A stretch of 64,000 nt of DNA from Spiroplasma clarkii (GCF_002795265.1 NZ_CP024870.1:1-64000); one strand, 5' to 3'. Counted from the stretch's first letter, positions 13,502 to 25,910 are shown. Notes: generated from the letters alone by a model not told the origin. A program made the numbers and translations.

Positions 13502-14648
13502 ATTTAGTATTTGTAATAAAAAGAAATATGTTGTTGGTTTTTCTGGTGGACCTGATAGTTTGTTTTTGCTAGACAATCTTGTTAGAAAAGTTAATGCCAA
13601 AAACATTGTGGCTTGTCATGTCAATTATAACTACCGAGTTGATGCTAAAAATGATCAACAAATTTGTGAGAACTATTGTCAAGAAAAAAAGATAAAACTT
13701 TATATCAAAGTTATTGAGCAAGATTATTCAAAACTTAAAAGTAATTTTGAAAGTTGGGCTCGCCAAGTCAGGTATAATTTTTTTAAAGAAATACTAGCAG
13801 AGACCGGTTTTGATAAAGTTCTTATTGCTCACAATTTGAATGATGACATTGAAACCTACTTAATGCAAAAAAACAAAAATAGTTTAGTGGATTATTTTGG
13901 AATAAAAAAACAAAGTCTAGTTAATGAAATGCAAATATACAGACCAATTATTGGATTCAAAAAAAGTGAAATTCTGGACTATTTGCAGCAAAATAATCTG
14001 GTATATGCAGTAGATTCAACAAACACAGACATAAAATTTAAAAGAAATGCCATCAGAAAAAACCTTAAAGAAGCAGATTTTGATGAATTACTTGTAAAAA
14101 AGGCCATAGATAATAAAAGAATTAAAAATCTTGTTAAAAAGACCAACAATTTAGAACCTCAAAATTTTTACTCAATTGATAATTTTAGTGGAGATAAAGA
14201 ACAAGCTCAAAGATTTTTATTTAAGATTATTCAAAATTTGAATCTTGAAACAAATTTCTATTCAAGAAAAAAACAAACTCTAAAAGAAATTATAAATCAA
14301 TTGAATTCTGACAAGAGTTATATTAAAATTTTAATTGGAGAGTTGTTAATTATTAAAGATCGCCAAAACGTTCATTTTCTAAATAAGAACATGGTTTTAG
14401 TTATCAATAAAAAAATATGTGAACTAACCAAACAAGAAAAGGATTTTTTTAATCATATAGATTTAACAAGTTATAACAGCAATCTTTATGTTTCAAATGA
14501 TTGAGAACATCTAAAAAATTCTCTTACATATGAAAACAAAAAGCTGAGCAAACTTTATAAAAAGGCAAAAACAAGCTATTTTGAAAGGTTTTTTAAACCT
14601 ATTGTTTTTGACAAAACAAATAAAATAATCTTAAATAATTTATTTTAA
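13494..14648 (+). CDS. tilS: tRNA(Ile)-lysidine synthase
   Basis: Adds lysine to C34 of tRNA(Ile)(CAU) so that it decodes AUA; expected in an AT-rich genome. The 384-residue product starts near the PP-loop ATPase motif GFSGGPDSLFLL. It has AHNLNDDIET and RPIIGFKKSEILDYLQ segments typical of TilS, and an Arg-rich KFKRNAIRKN. ATG 13494 is preferred over the upstream ATG 13458, which would overlap the previous gene by 44 bases. The last 48 residues follow a TGA-Trp at 14502. Confidence 0.93.
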
Positions 14649-14688
14649 AATGATAAAATTAAACTATTGTCTTAGAAAAGGTGAAACA

Positions 14689-16590
<1,902 letters not shown>

Positions 16591-16593
16591 TTC

Positions 16594-16642
16594 AAAGCAT
16601 TTTAGTTGAGTTTATTTAAACCAACCAAAAATGCTTTTTTCT
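16594..16642 (+). terminator. intrinsic terminator after ftsH
   Basis: AAAGCATTTT (16594-16603) pairs with AAAAATGCTTT (16627-16637) across a loop of about 23 bases and runs into a T-tract. It starts 3 bases after the ftsH stop. Confidence 0.75.
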
Positions 16643-16674
16643 TATTAAAGTGTGCACTTTTAGATTAAAAAAAG

Positions 16675-16680
16675 TATAAT
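16675..16680 (+). promoter_or_regulatory. -10 element of hslO
   Basis: TATAAT lies 28 bases before the hslO start. An imperfect inverted repeat AAAGTG-TG-CACTTT at 16648-16661 sits where the -35 element would be, so it could be an operator; no known consensus is recognised. Confidence 0.55.
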
Positions 16681-16708
16681 AAATAAGTAAATTTGAGGGG
16701 GAAAAACA

Positions 16709-17578
16709 ATGGACATGCAAATTAGAGCAATCAGCGAAAAGAATAATATTAAGATGGCAGTTGTTGATATCACTGAATCACTAGCAGAAATAGTGAAATT
16801 ACAAGGAACCAATCCATTAACAAGTGTGGCACTAGGAAGGGCTTTAATTAATAATGCTTTAATTAGTTTGAGTTTGAAAGATGGTAACAAAATGACCACA
16901 AACCTAAATGGAATGGGTTTTGCAGGAACAATTATTACAGAATTCCAAAACAACACAATAAGAGGTTATGTTGAAAATCCTGATTTTGATGCAACACAAA
17001 TTTCAGAAGAAAAAGGAGATGGCAGCCCCTTGTCACAGACAGTGGGAACAAACGGTTTTTTACAAGTTTCACGTTATGATCAAGATAAAAAAGAGCCCTA
17101 TACTTCAAGAGTTGAATTAATTTCAGGAGAAATTAATTTAGATTATATGTATTATCTCCAAAAATCAGACCAAATCCACTCATTAATCACTTCTACAGTT
17201 GAAATTGATGATAAGGGCGGCATCGAAAAAGCTGTTGGAATTATTATTCAATTATTACCAGGATACACCGAAGAAAACATTAGCTTTATCGAAGAAAAGG
17301 TAGGGTCAATTGACTACCTTAAAAAGATTTTGATTGAAACCACAAATTATGAAGCACTATTAAAAGATATTGCTCAAGATGCCAAGGTTTTGGGTGTGGC
17401 TGAATTAAAATTTGAATGTACTTGCAATGAAAACAAAGTTATGGATTCAGTAAAAATGCTGGGTGTTGAGGAAATCACAAAAGCCTATGAACATGGCGAA
17501 GAAGTTGAAGTGGTTTGTGATTTTTGCAAGAAAAAATACATAATCAATCCTGAAAAATTAAAAACATTAATTAATTAA
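16709..17578 (+). CDS. hslO: 33 kDa redox-regulated chaperone Hsp33
   Basis: Holdase chaperone activated by oxidation, which unfolds its C-terminal zinc centre. The 289-residue product contains the Hsp33 N-terminal fold (LGRALINNALIS, GFAGTIITEF, GSPLSQTVGTNGFLQVSRYD). The redox zinc motif is present as CTC near residue 236 and CDFC near 272, so the switch looks intact. A GAGGGGG ribosome-binding site lies upstream of ATG 16709. It has its own promoter and is monocistronic or read through to the next gene. Confidence 0.93.
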   Translation: MDMQIRAISEKNNIKMAVVDITESLAEIVKLQGTNPLTSVALGRALINNALISLSLKDGNKMTTNLNGMGFAGTIITEFQNNTIRGYVENPDFDATQISEEKGDGSPLSQTVGTNGFLQVSRYDQDKKEPYTSRVELISGEINLDYMYYLQKSDQIHSLITSTVEIDDKGGIEKAVGIIIQLLPGYTEENISFIEEKVGSIDYLKKILIETTNYEALLKDIAQDAKVLGVAELKFECTCNENKVMDSVKMLGVEEITKAYEHGEEVEVVCDFCKKKYIINPEKLKTLIN

Positions 17579-17581
17579 AGA

Positions 17582-17590
17582 TGCTATAAT
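17582..17590 (+). promoter_or_regulatory. extended -10 promoter of the orphan ABC ATPase
   Basis: TGCTATAAT matches an extended -10 (TGnTATAAT), 38 bases before the ATG at 17629; no clear -35 is visible. Confidence 0.6.
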
Positions 17591-17628
17591 CATAGAGACG
17601 TTATTTAGTTTTCTGAAAGGATGAAAAC

Positions 17629-18642
17629 ATGGGTGAACCAAACAAAGAATTAGATCTTGATAAAAGTGTTCAAGCTAAGCAACCAAAAGCCGCAAAAGCA
17701 CCTAAGGCTCCCAAAGAGCCCAAAGCACCAAAAGTTTCAAAAAAACCTGAAGCAAATGTAATCAAGGTTAGAGAGTATAAAAATATTGAACTTCCCGCAG
17801 TAACCGAGGAAGGAATCAAAGGTTTTAGACAAAAACTTAAAGTTCAAAGACAAGCAACTTCAAAATATTCTAAAGAAATTTTGAACGGAGCCATTATTTC
17901 AACAACAAACAGTAAGCCAAATATTCAAGAATATGTTATTGAATTAAGCAATGTAAAAAAATGATATCCAGGTGGAGAGAGTGTCACTGAAATTTTAAAA
18001 GGAATTGACTTAAAAATTGAAAAAGGTAAATTTATTGTTATTTTAGGACCATCAGGTTCTGGAAAAACCACCTTGCTAAACATTATTTCTGGTCTAGATA
18101 AAGCTAACCAAGGTGATGTTTTTGTAATTGGTAATAATCTTTCACTATTAAAAGATTCACACCTTACAAAATTTAGACGTGATAATGTTGGATTTATTTT
18201 TCAACAATATAATTTATTGTCAAATTTAACTGCAAAAGAAAATGCAGAAGTTGGTGAAAATTTAAATAGTTCAAAAGAAAAATCAATGTCAATTGAAGAT
18301 ATTTTTAAAACAATTGGTATGGAAGAACAAATGAATAAATATCCACACCAAATGTCAGGTGGACAGCAACAAAGGGTTTCTATTGCAAGAGCCTTGGCAA
18401 AAAATCCTGAAATTCTTTTTGGTGATGAACCAACAGGAGCTTTAGATGAAGAGATGGGTAGAAAAGTTCTAGAAACTCTAGTAGAAATTAAAGATAAGTA
18501 TAGAACAACAATGATTGTGGTTACTCATAACCCGAACATTGCTGAAATTGGGGACAAGGTTATCCATGTCAGAAATGGATTAATTGATGAAATTAAAATA
18601 AACTCAAACCCAAAAAAACCATCAGAAATTGATTGATCATAG
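17629..18642 (+). CDS. ABC transporter ATP-binding protein, MacB/LolD-like, with K/A/P-rich N-terminal extension
   Basis: The 337-residue product is a complete nucleotide-binding domain from about residue 105. It has Walker A GPSGSGKTTL, signature MSGGQQQRVSIARAL, Walker B ILFGDEPTGALDE and switch His in VVTHNPNIAEIGD. The sequence type is that of the MacB/LolD/FtsE ATPases that pair with FtsX-like permeases. The first 105 residues are an unusual Lys/Ala/Pro-rich segment with repeated PKAPK. No permease is adjacent, since hairpins flank both sides, so its partner must be encoded elsewhere. Substrate is unknown. Confidence 0.88.
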
Positions 18643-18647
18643 TTGCT

Positions 18648-18681
18648 AAAAAACACATAAAACATTATGTGTTTTTTAATT
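18648..18681 (+). terminator. intrinsic terminator after the ABC ATPase
   Basis: AAAAAACACATAA (18648-18660) pairs perfectly with TTATGTGTTTTTT (18665-18677) around a 4-base loop. The symmetric A/T tails mean it could act in both directions. Confidence 0.8.
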
Positions 18682-18738
18682 TTATGTACAAAAAAATATG
18701 AAAAAAATATATAATCAAATAGAAAAGGTGGGAAATAT

Positions 18739-19053
18739 ATGCCAATTTTAAGTTTTAGGGGAGTACCTGAAGATAGGGTCCAAGAATATTTTAAAAAAGC
18801 AGGCGAGTTAGCACAAATGATCAATTCAGATGTTAAAAATGTGGTTTTTTGACATGAACCAAGTAAGTTAATAGGAAATGGTTATGACAAGGATGCTATC
18901 TTAGTCACAATTGATTGAATTGGAAGACCATTAAAGCAGGAGGCAGTAGCCAAGCACATCTGTGATTTCTTTGCAAATGATTCAAAACACATTTACATTA
19001 AGTTCACAGAAATAAACCACTTGTTATATTTGAACACCGAACTTGTGGGTTAG
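18739..19053 (+). CDS. DUF1904-like small protein
   Basis: A 104-residue protein too short for simple ORF screens because TGA-Trp codons interrupt it under the standard code. It starts MPILSFRGVPEDRVQ, and the tautomerase-like beta-alpha-beta pattern with KNVVFWHEPS and FTEINHLLYLN resembles the DUF1904 family. Function is unknown. A GGTGGG ribosome-binding site lies before ATG 18739. The dus start follows 5 bases after its TAG, so the two are probably cotranscribed. Confidence 0.7.
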
Positions 19054-19058
19054 TGCTT

Positions 19059-20039
19059 ATGAAAATTAAAAATATTGAAATTAATGGTAAGTTAATTTTA
19101 GGACCAATGGCCGGAACCACAAATGAAGCTTTTCGAATTATTTGTAAAGAATATGGAGCAGCGTTGGTTTATGCAGAAATGGTGAGCACTGAGGGTTTAG
19201 TCCACAATAATCAAAAAACTAAAACTATGATTGAGGTCTCGAAGTTTGAGCATCCAATTTCTTTACAGATATTTGGATTTGATGTTAACTCATTTGTAAC
19301 AGCCGCAAAAATTGTTGATGAACTTTCTGAATGTGATATTATTGATATCAACATGGGTTGTCCAGCACCAAAAGTTGCTGTTAGAAGTCAAGCTGGATCA
19401 AATTTATTAAAGTATCCCGAAAGAGTTGGAGAGGTAATTGCTGCAGTGGTTAAAAGCACTAGCAAACCTGTAACTGTAAAAATGAGAATTGGTTGAGATG
19501 AAAACAATAAAAATGTTGTTGAACTTGCAAAAATCGCCGAAGCAAATGGAGCTGCAGCAATTGCAATTCATGGGAGAACAAGAAATCAATTTTATACAGG
19601 TAAGGCTGATTGGTCATGAATTAAAAAAGTGAAAGATGCTATCAAGATCCCTGTTATTGGGAATGGCGATGTTGTGGATGGGCCAACAGCCAAGCAAATG
19701 TTTGAAGAAACGGGTTGTGATGCAATAATGATTGCCCGGGCAGCACAAGGAAACCCATGAGTTTTTAGAGAAATCAATCACTTTTTAGAAACTGGTGAAA
19801 CATTACCAAAACCAACTTTTACCGAATGAAAAGAAACGGTTGCCAGGCACACCAAATTATTAATGGAAGCAAAAACTGAGGAATTTGCTATTAGAGAAAT
19901 GCGCAAGCAACTATTATGATATATTGCAGTTTTAGGGAAGAACCCTATAACACTGCACATGAAAAAACTAGCAGTGGAAATACAATCATATAATGATTTA
20001 ATTGACATTTTTAATTATTATGAAATAAATTCAATATAA
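19059..20039 (+). CDS. dusB: tRNA-dihydrouridine synthase
   Basis: FMN/NADPH enzyme that reduces uridine to dihydrouridine in tRNA D loops. The 326-residue TIM-barrel product has the N-terminal [13 protein letters not shown], the catalytic-Cys motif [27 protein letters not shown] and [15 protein letters not shown] 19059 is chosen; GTG 19053, overlapping the previous stop, is also in frame. Many TGA-Trp codons fragment the 3' half under the standard code. The DusB label is by resemblance to Firmicute neighbours of lysS. Confidence 0.92.
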
Positions 20040-20051
20040 AGGAGAAAACAA

Positions 20052-21560
<1,509 letters not shown>

Positions 21561-21563
21561 ATT

Positions 21564-22568
21564 ATGAAACACGGGATAACACTTGGTTACATTTCAAAGT
21601 TAACACCAAAAGAAACAATCATGGGGATAGATTTTGTGGTGAGTAATTTGCGAGGAAAAATCAAAAGCACTTTTAATCTTTTAGAAATTCCAAGTGCAGC
21701 CATAACTGATCGCCAACTGTGATTGAATGATGATGCCCAAGGAACTAAAAGGGTTATTGACTTTGATAACAAATCTATTGATGGATATGGTGAGGTCATC
21801 CAGTCAAACAACAAATGAAGACGTTACTTTCTTTATAAAAATGATTTCACTGAAGATGGTAGTGGTATTCTAACAAATATGACAGTTATCGAAAGAGATG
21901 TTAAGGTTGATAACAGTTCATCAATTTCATATGAAGAAATGGGAATTGAAATTGTTAAGGACAAAAAAGATGATAAAGAAATTGTTGAAGTTGCTTCAAA
22001 AATCTTTTCAACTATTTTTGAAATTGATAATGAATGTAGCAAAATGTTCCCAACATTAGAAAAAAATCACTTTGGTAGCACTCTAACTTTTGTGACTTAC
22101 AAGAAACTAAAAGAGCTGTACCCACTGATTTCTTTTAAAGATAGATTAAACCGTTTTGCAAAAGATAATGGTTCATTTGTAATTCAAGATTACATTGAGA
22201 AAACAAATAGCCAAAACAGTACCCAACAGTTTTCAAGTGATGTTTTTGATTTTAAATCTTATGCCAAGATTTATTATTATAATAAAAGTTGCGAGAAAGT
22301 TATTAGTGCTGGGTATGTTGCCTACCAAGTGGATCGTGATACTTATAAAAATCAAAACACAATTTTAAAAGAATCTCAAAAATCTGAAACAATTTACAAT
22401 CACCTGATTAAGTCTGACCAATTGCCACTAACTTTAACATGTGGAATTTATGTAAATAGAATCATGATGGGTTTTTTGGAAAAACAACACATTGCTGAAG
22501 TGTATCCCTCAATTTGAAGTCAGGAATTTGTAGACTATTGTAATACAAATAACATTAATATTTTGTAA
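21564..22568 (+). CDS. divergent aspartate-ammonia ligase (AsnA)-like protein
   Basis: The 334-residue product has AsnA length and, aligned by eye, AsnA landmarks. LNDDAQG stands in the place of the GDG-LNDNLNG loop, KWRR is at residues 84-87, and FVTYKKLKELYPLISFKDR matches the FIHSEEL-YPDL-KER region. GIYVNRIMM with Arg299, then HIAEVYPSIW, matches the GIGQSRL...HIGEVQ...WP end. However, the canonical core VDQWDWE reads YEEMGIE at 123-129, and GGGIGQ is lost, so normal asparagine synthesis is doubtful. Family membership is inferred from pattern; function is unknown. It follows lysS by 3 bases and has its own terminator. Confidence 0.68.
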
Positions 22569-22597
22569 CCTTTTTGCTAAACAAAAAGGTTTTCTTT
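22567..22597 (+). terminator. intrinsic terminator after the AsnA-like gene
   Basis: AACCTTTTTG (22567-22576) pairs perfectly with CAAAAAGGTT (22582-22591) around CTAAA, followed by TTCTTTT. It overlaps the last two bases of the stop codon. Confidence 0.85.
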
Positions 22598-22623
22598 TAT
22601 AATTAGATTAAGGAGTAGGAAAA

Positions 22624-23241
22624 ATGTTTGATGTAGTAATTTTAGCAAATGGTCAAAGTATTCGTTTTGGTGAAAATAAATTATTAGCCAAAATTAATGA
22701 AGAATTATTAATCTTAAAAACAATTAAATGTTTTTTTGATCTTGAAGGTTTACAACAAATTATAGTTGTTGGCAATGAACAAATTAACAAACAATTACAA
22801 AAATTTGAACTACCAAACTTGGTTTTCACAGTTGGGGGTCCGACTCGAAGTTTGTCGGTTGCTAGAGGATTAGAAATGGTAACAGCACCAAATGTTTTGA
22901 TTCATGATGGGGCCCGCCCATTTGCTTCTAAAAAACTAATTACAGATGTTTATAAAAATCTAAAAGCATTTGATGTGGTAGTTCCAATTCAAAAAGTAGT
23001 TAATTGCTTAAAAAAAATAGTTAATGTGGAAATTTCAACAGTAAACAGAGATGAATACCTAACAACCCAAACACCTCAGGGGTTTAGAACCAAAATTATC
23101 AAAGAAGCCTTTGTAAATGTTGATGCAAATTGAAATGATGACTGTCAAGCAATTGAAAATAAGGGTTATAAAATTAAAACAGTTTGTGGAGAAAGTGAAA
23201 ATATTAAAATAACTTATGCTGATGATTTAAAAAATCTTTAA
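22624..23241 (+). CDS. ispD: 2-C-methyl-D-erythritol 4-phosphate cytidylyltransferase (IspD)-like
   Basis: Cytidylyltransferase, predicted to form CDP-methylerythritol in the MEP isoprenoid pathway. The 205-residue product has a GT-A nucleotide-binding start ([21 protein letters not shown]), a VGGPTRSLSVARGLE segment, the IspD motif IHDGARPF, QTPQGF, and the C-terminal NIKITYADDL. TarI-type ribitol cytidylyltransferases share this fold, so the substrate is not certain. The last codons are contained in the duplicated target site of the following insertion element, so the stop is preserved. Confidence 0.82.
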
Positions 23242-23249
23242 AATGTTGT
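23220..23249 (+). repeat. target-site duplication, left copy
   Basis: A 30-base direct repeat beginning TGATGATTTAAAAAATCTTT and ending TTGT, identical to 24800-24829. It contains the last six codons and stop of ispD. One or two edge bases may match by chance; IS1202-type elements are known for target duplications of about 27 bp. Confidence 0.85.
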
Positions 23250-23254
23250 GTAGC

Positions 23255-23274
23255 TATCAAAACAAATTTGGACT
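23255..23274 (+). repeat. left terminal inverted-repeat motif of the IS
   Basis: TATCAAAACAAATTTGGACT, 5 bases inside the left edge. Its exact complement occurs at 24748-24767. Confidence 0.8.
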
Positions 23275-23312
23275 TTTAGTAATTTTAATACAACTTTTAA
23301 TAAATTGCTAGT

Positions 23313-24713
23313 TTAATAGGAGTGCTTTTTATATCAACTTGAGTATTTTTTCTTAAAAAAGATAAAGTTTGATTGAGCTCAGACAGAGTTGTTTTTAATT
23401 TTTTGTGGCATATCTTCAGGTTTCACTCCTTCATTTTCAAGAACAACTTTTGATTTGTAGAGCATTTCATTATCAAATTCAATCATACTATAATAGTTAT
23501 CACCAAGTGATGCGATAAGGTTACCATCACAACATTGAATTATCATAATCTCTCGTCTAGGTATATTTAATGGTGTTGTGAAATTGCATATAAAGTACTT
23601 TTTCTTTTCATAGGTAACAGTTAGATCTCTTGCAACCACTCTAATTGATTTGTGTCCCAAAATAATATTTAGATCTCCCTCAAATTTTTTGAATGAATTT
23701 GTAGTAAAATCTTTTTGAAGGGTTACAACATGATTATTTAAATACTCAACAAATTTTGGTAAGACTAGATTGGCCTCATTAATATTTGTGACTTTATTTT
23801 GTTCCATAAAGGTAGTGATTGTACCTTTAATGGTTTTTCAGAGCCTTTCAATCCTTGGTTTGAATTGTGGTGAAATTGATGATTGGATGTCAATACCTAA
23901 GTTTTTAGCTACAAATGCAAACTGAATTCGAGAATCTTCGGGCGAAGATTCTTTTTTTTCACTCCAAAAAGTTCTGCGTTTGTCAGTTCTTAGCACTTCA
24001 AAAGTCCCATAATTTTTTAAGACCGGTTTCAAAGCATTGAAATAACCTTCAGTAGTTTCTTGATGATCAAAATATAATCCTAAAACCTCTCCACTTGCCT
24101 CATCAATATAACCATGCAATGCCCAAATCTCCTCATCACTGAATCTTCAAAATGTAGCATCAGCTTCAACAACATGACCACGCCTTTGGGTTCTTGGCCT
24201 TGCAATATGGATATTTTCTTTTGCTCTTTCTGTAGCTGAGGAGGGAACCAGTAGACTTTGAGGTCTATTTTTCAACTCTTCTTCTTTTGCTAACAATTTG
24301 ATAGTTTTTTTATGTGCCAGTTTTGAGCAATGATTTTTAGATCTTAAAATATTGTAAATATATGAATAACCCACCCACTGATAGTCATATCTTTTATCTG
24401 CTTTTAAATAGCGCATAAAATCCCTAAAATTACAGTTTAAGTACTCATCCCTAAAAATCCTGCTAATCTCTAGTGCTTGCATATGGGTTCGCTTTTGAGC
24501 ATGCTTATTGTTTTTATTTTTGTGGATAAAGAAGGCCTCACCAATTTCTTTGTATTTTTTAATGGCATCATAAAACCATGATCTACTACCACCACTTTTT
24601 ATCAAAAGTTCTCTTTTGGCTGCTTTATCCCTGGATAAAGCAGCCTCCCTAATAATATCTTGTATATGTTTGTTGGTTTTCATTTGTCTTTTACCTCTAT
24701 AATTTCTTTTCAT
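23313..24713 (-). CDS. IS1202-like DDE transposase (ISNCY family)
   Basis: With TGA as Trp the minus strand gives one frame of 466 residues. It has an N-terminal helix-turn-helix region (RDKAAKRELLIKSGGSRSWFYD), then a DDE core: VVEADATFWRF (first Asp), LRTDKRRTFW (second Asp) and FKPRIERLW (Glu), with LHGYIDEASGEVLGLYFDHQET between, as in IS1202-type enzymes. The start is ATG 24713 or ATG 24683 (AGAGG upstream); the TTG/ATG at 24797 lies in the terminal repeat. The frame is unbroken, so the enzyme looks intact. Half of its Trp codons are TGG, more than in its neighbours. Confidence 0.88.
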
Positions 24714-24747
24714 TTTTATTCCCTGATTTCCTTTATTATTATAATCA

Positions 24748-24793
24748 AGTCCAAATTTGTTTTGATAACATTTAGTCCTTTTTTGTTTTGATA
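24748..24793 (-). repeat. right end of the IS with two copies of the terminal motif
   Basis: The complement of TATCAAAACAAATTTGGACT lies at 24748-24767. A second copy with 3 mismatches (read outward-in, TATCAAAACAAAAAAGGACT) lies at 24774-24793, a 26-bp pitch. The left end has only one copy. The outer copy aligns with the IS tip. Confidence 0.75.
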
Positions 24794-24799
24794 ACAATG

Positions 24800-24829
24800 T
24801 GATGATTTAAAAAATCTTTAAAATGTTGT
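24800..24829 (+). repeat. target-site duplication, right copy
   Basis: Identical to 23220-23249. It carries a second, untranslated copy of the ispD C-terminal codons and ends within the probable -35 element of the rpsF promoter. Confidence 0.85.
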
Positions 24830-24855
24830 CGCAAACACTGTAAATAATGTATAAT
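24826..24855 (+). promoter_or_regulatory. promoter of the rpsF operon
   Basis: TTGTCG (24826-24831) and TATAAT (24850-24855) are 18 bases apart, a sigma-A-like arrangement. The first four bases of the -35 belong to the insertion's target duplication, so the insertion left the promoter rebuilt rather than cut. Confidence 0.65.
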
Positions 24856-24882
24856 AACTTGGTGAGTTAATTTTTAGATTAA

Positions 24883-24916
24883 CTCCTTGCCGTATAGGCC
24901 AAAAGACCACAAGGAG
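24883..24916 (+). promoter_or_regulatory. rpsF leader hairpin, candidate S6:S18 autoregulatory element
   Basis: CTCCTTG (24883-24889) pairs with CAAGGAG (24910-24916), burying the rpsF Shine-Dalgarno. CCG at 24890-24892 lies directly after the 5' strand of the stem, and ACCAC precedes the 3' strand. This is the layout of the conserved S6:S18-binding leader (stem with CCG bulge) reported for rpsF operons. Pairing is seen; binding is inferred. Confidence 0.65.
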
Positions 24917-24928
24917 AGTATTTAGTAC

Positions 24929-25420
24929 ATGATTAGAAAATATGAGATTATGTATATTGTTGATGAAGCTGCTGATCAAAAAGCAATTGCAGCAAAACTA
25001 AATGATATACTAACCGCTAATGGCGGAAAAATTCTTGCCTCAGATGAATGAGGATTAAAAGAATTTGCTTATGAAATTAACAAAAAGAAAAAAGGATTCT
25101 ATACAGTTTTAATTGTTGAAACAGATTCAGCAAACATATTAGAATTCCAACGTATTGTTCGTATTGACAACAGTATCATAAGAGAGTTAGTAATTAATAC
25201 TGAAACTGAAAAAAAATATATTCAGTCAACAAAATTGTCAAAAACTGACATGTCAAAATTTAAAGAAGAAAAAAAACCAACACGTAGTTTTGACAGACGT
25301 CCTCCAAGAAAATTTGAGGATAAACCAGGTGAAAGAAGACCAGCAACTGAGGCACCTAAGCCAGCTGACACACCAGAAGTTGAAAAACCAAAACCCAGCG
25401 AACCAAATTCGGCTGAATAA
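24929..25420 (+). CDS. rpsF: ribosomal protein bS6 with C-terminal extension
   Basis: 30S subunit protein that pairs with bS18. Residues 1-95 form the S6 fold (MIRKYEIMYIVD, EFAYEINKKKKGFYTV, RIDNSIIRELVI). A charged tail of about 65 residues rich in Lys, Arg, Pro and Glu follows, longer than in the E. coli protein but common in mollicutes. A TGA-Trp near residue 42 hides the N-terminal half from standard-code ORF calls. First gene of rpsF-ssb-rpsR; ribosome-binding site AAGGAG at 24911-24916. Confidence 0.95.
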
Positions 25421-25434
25421 TGAGGAGGTAAATT

Positions 25435-25890
25435 ATGAACTCAATTAGTTTAATTGGTAGAATTACAAAAGACCCTGAATTGCGCACATCAAGTGGTGGC
25501 AAATCATTTGTCGCTTTTACTGTTGCTGTGAATGAATTTAGTGGGGGAAACCAGTACACTCAATTTATTCCATGCATTGCTTGAGAAAAAGTTGCTGAAA
25601 ACATGGCAAAATTCTTAAAAAAAGGAGCACAAATTGCTGTTGAGGGATCTTTAAGTGTTCGTCAAGAAAATGCCAATGGTCAATACAACACAATTGTAAA
25701 TGTTAGAGCATCAAGAGTTCATTTTTTAGGAGGAGCAGCAGGAACATCACCCCAACCAATGGCGGGTGGTAACCCAGTTCCTCAACCTCAAATCCAAAAC
25801 CAACAAATTCCATCAAATAACATTGAGTTTGACTTGATTGACGACAATCAATCAGCAAAAGATGATGACTCAATCTTATGAGATGATTAA
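25435..25890 (+). CDS. ssb: single-stranded DNA-binding protein
   Basis: OB-fold protein coating single-stranded DNA in replication and repair. The 151-residue product begins MNSISLIGRITKDPELRT with the usual FIPCIAWEKVAENMAKFLKKG core. A Gln/Pro-rich linker ends in an acidic tail, DDDSILWDD, which lacks the terminal Pro-Phe of the standard DDDIPF tip. GAGGAGG (25421-25428) is the ribosome-binding site. The final Trp is TGA (25879-25881), so the real stop is TAA 25888-25890. Confidence 0.96.
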
Positions 25891-25910
25891 TTTAAAAGGA
25901 GAAATAGGTT

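Larger units (their letters stand above)
23250..24799 (-). mobile_element. IS1202-like insertion sequence (ISNCY group), about 1.55 kb
   Basis: A single minus-strand transposase gene is bounded by inverted terminal motifs (TATCAAAACAAATTTGGACT inward from 23255 and its complement at 24748-24767, with a variant outer copy at 24774-24793) and by a direct repeat of about 30 bp outside. The arrangement shows an intact, probably recent insertion between ispD and the rpsF operon. The exact tips are uncertain by a few bases. Confidence 0.87.

Noticed and set aside
16648-16661. CIRCE (HrcA) element upstream of hslO
   Set aside because: The inverted repeat AAAGTG-TG-CACTTT does not match TTAGCACTC-N9-GAGTGCTAA.
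23313-24797. Transposase looking broken into three pieces
   Set aside because: Only TGA codons separate the pieces; with UGA as Trp the frame is continuous and the DDE residues are present.
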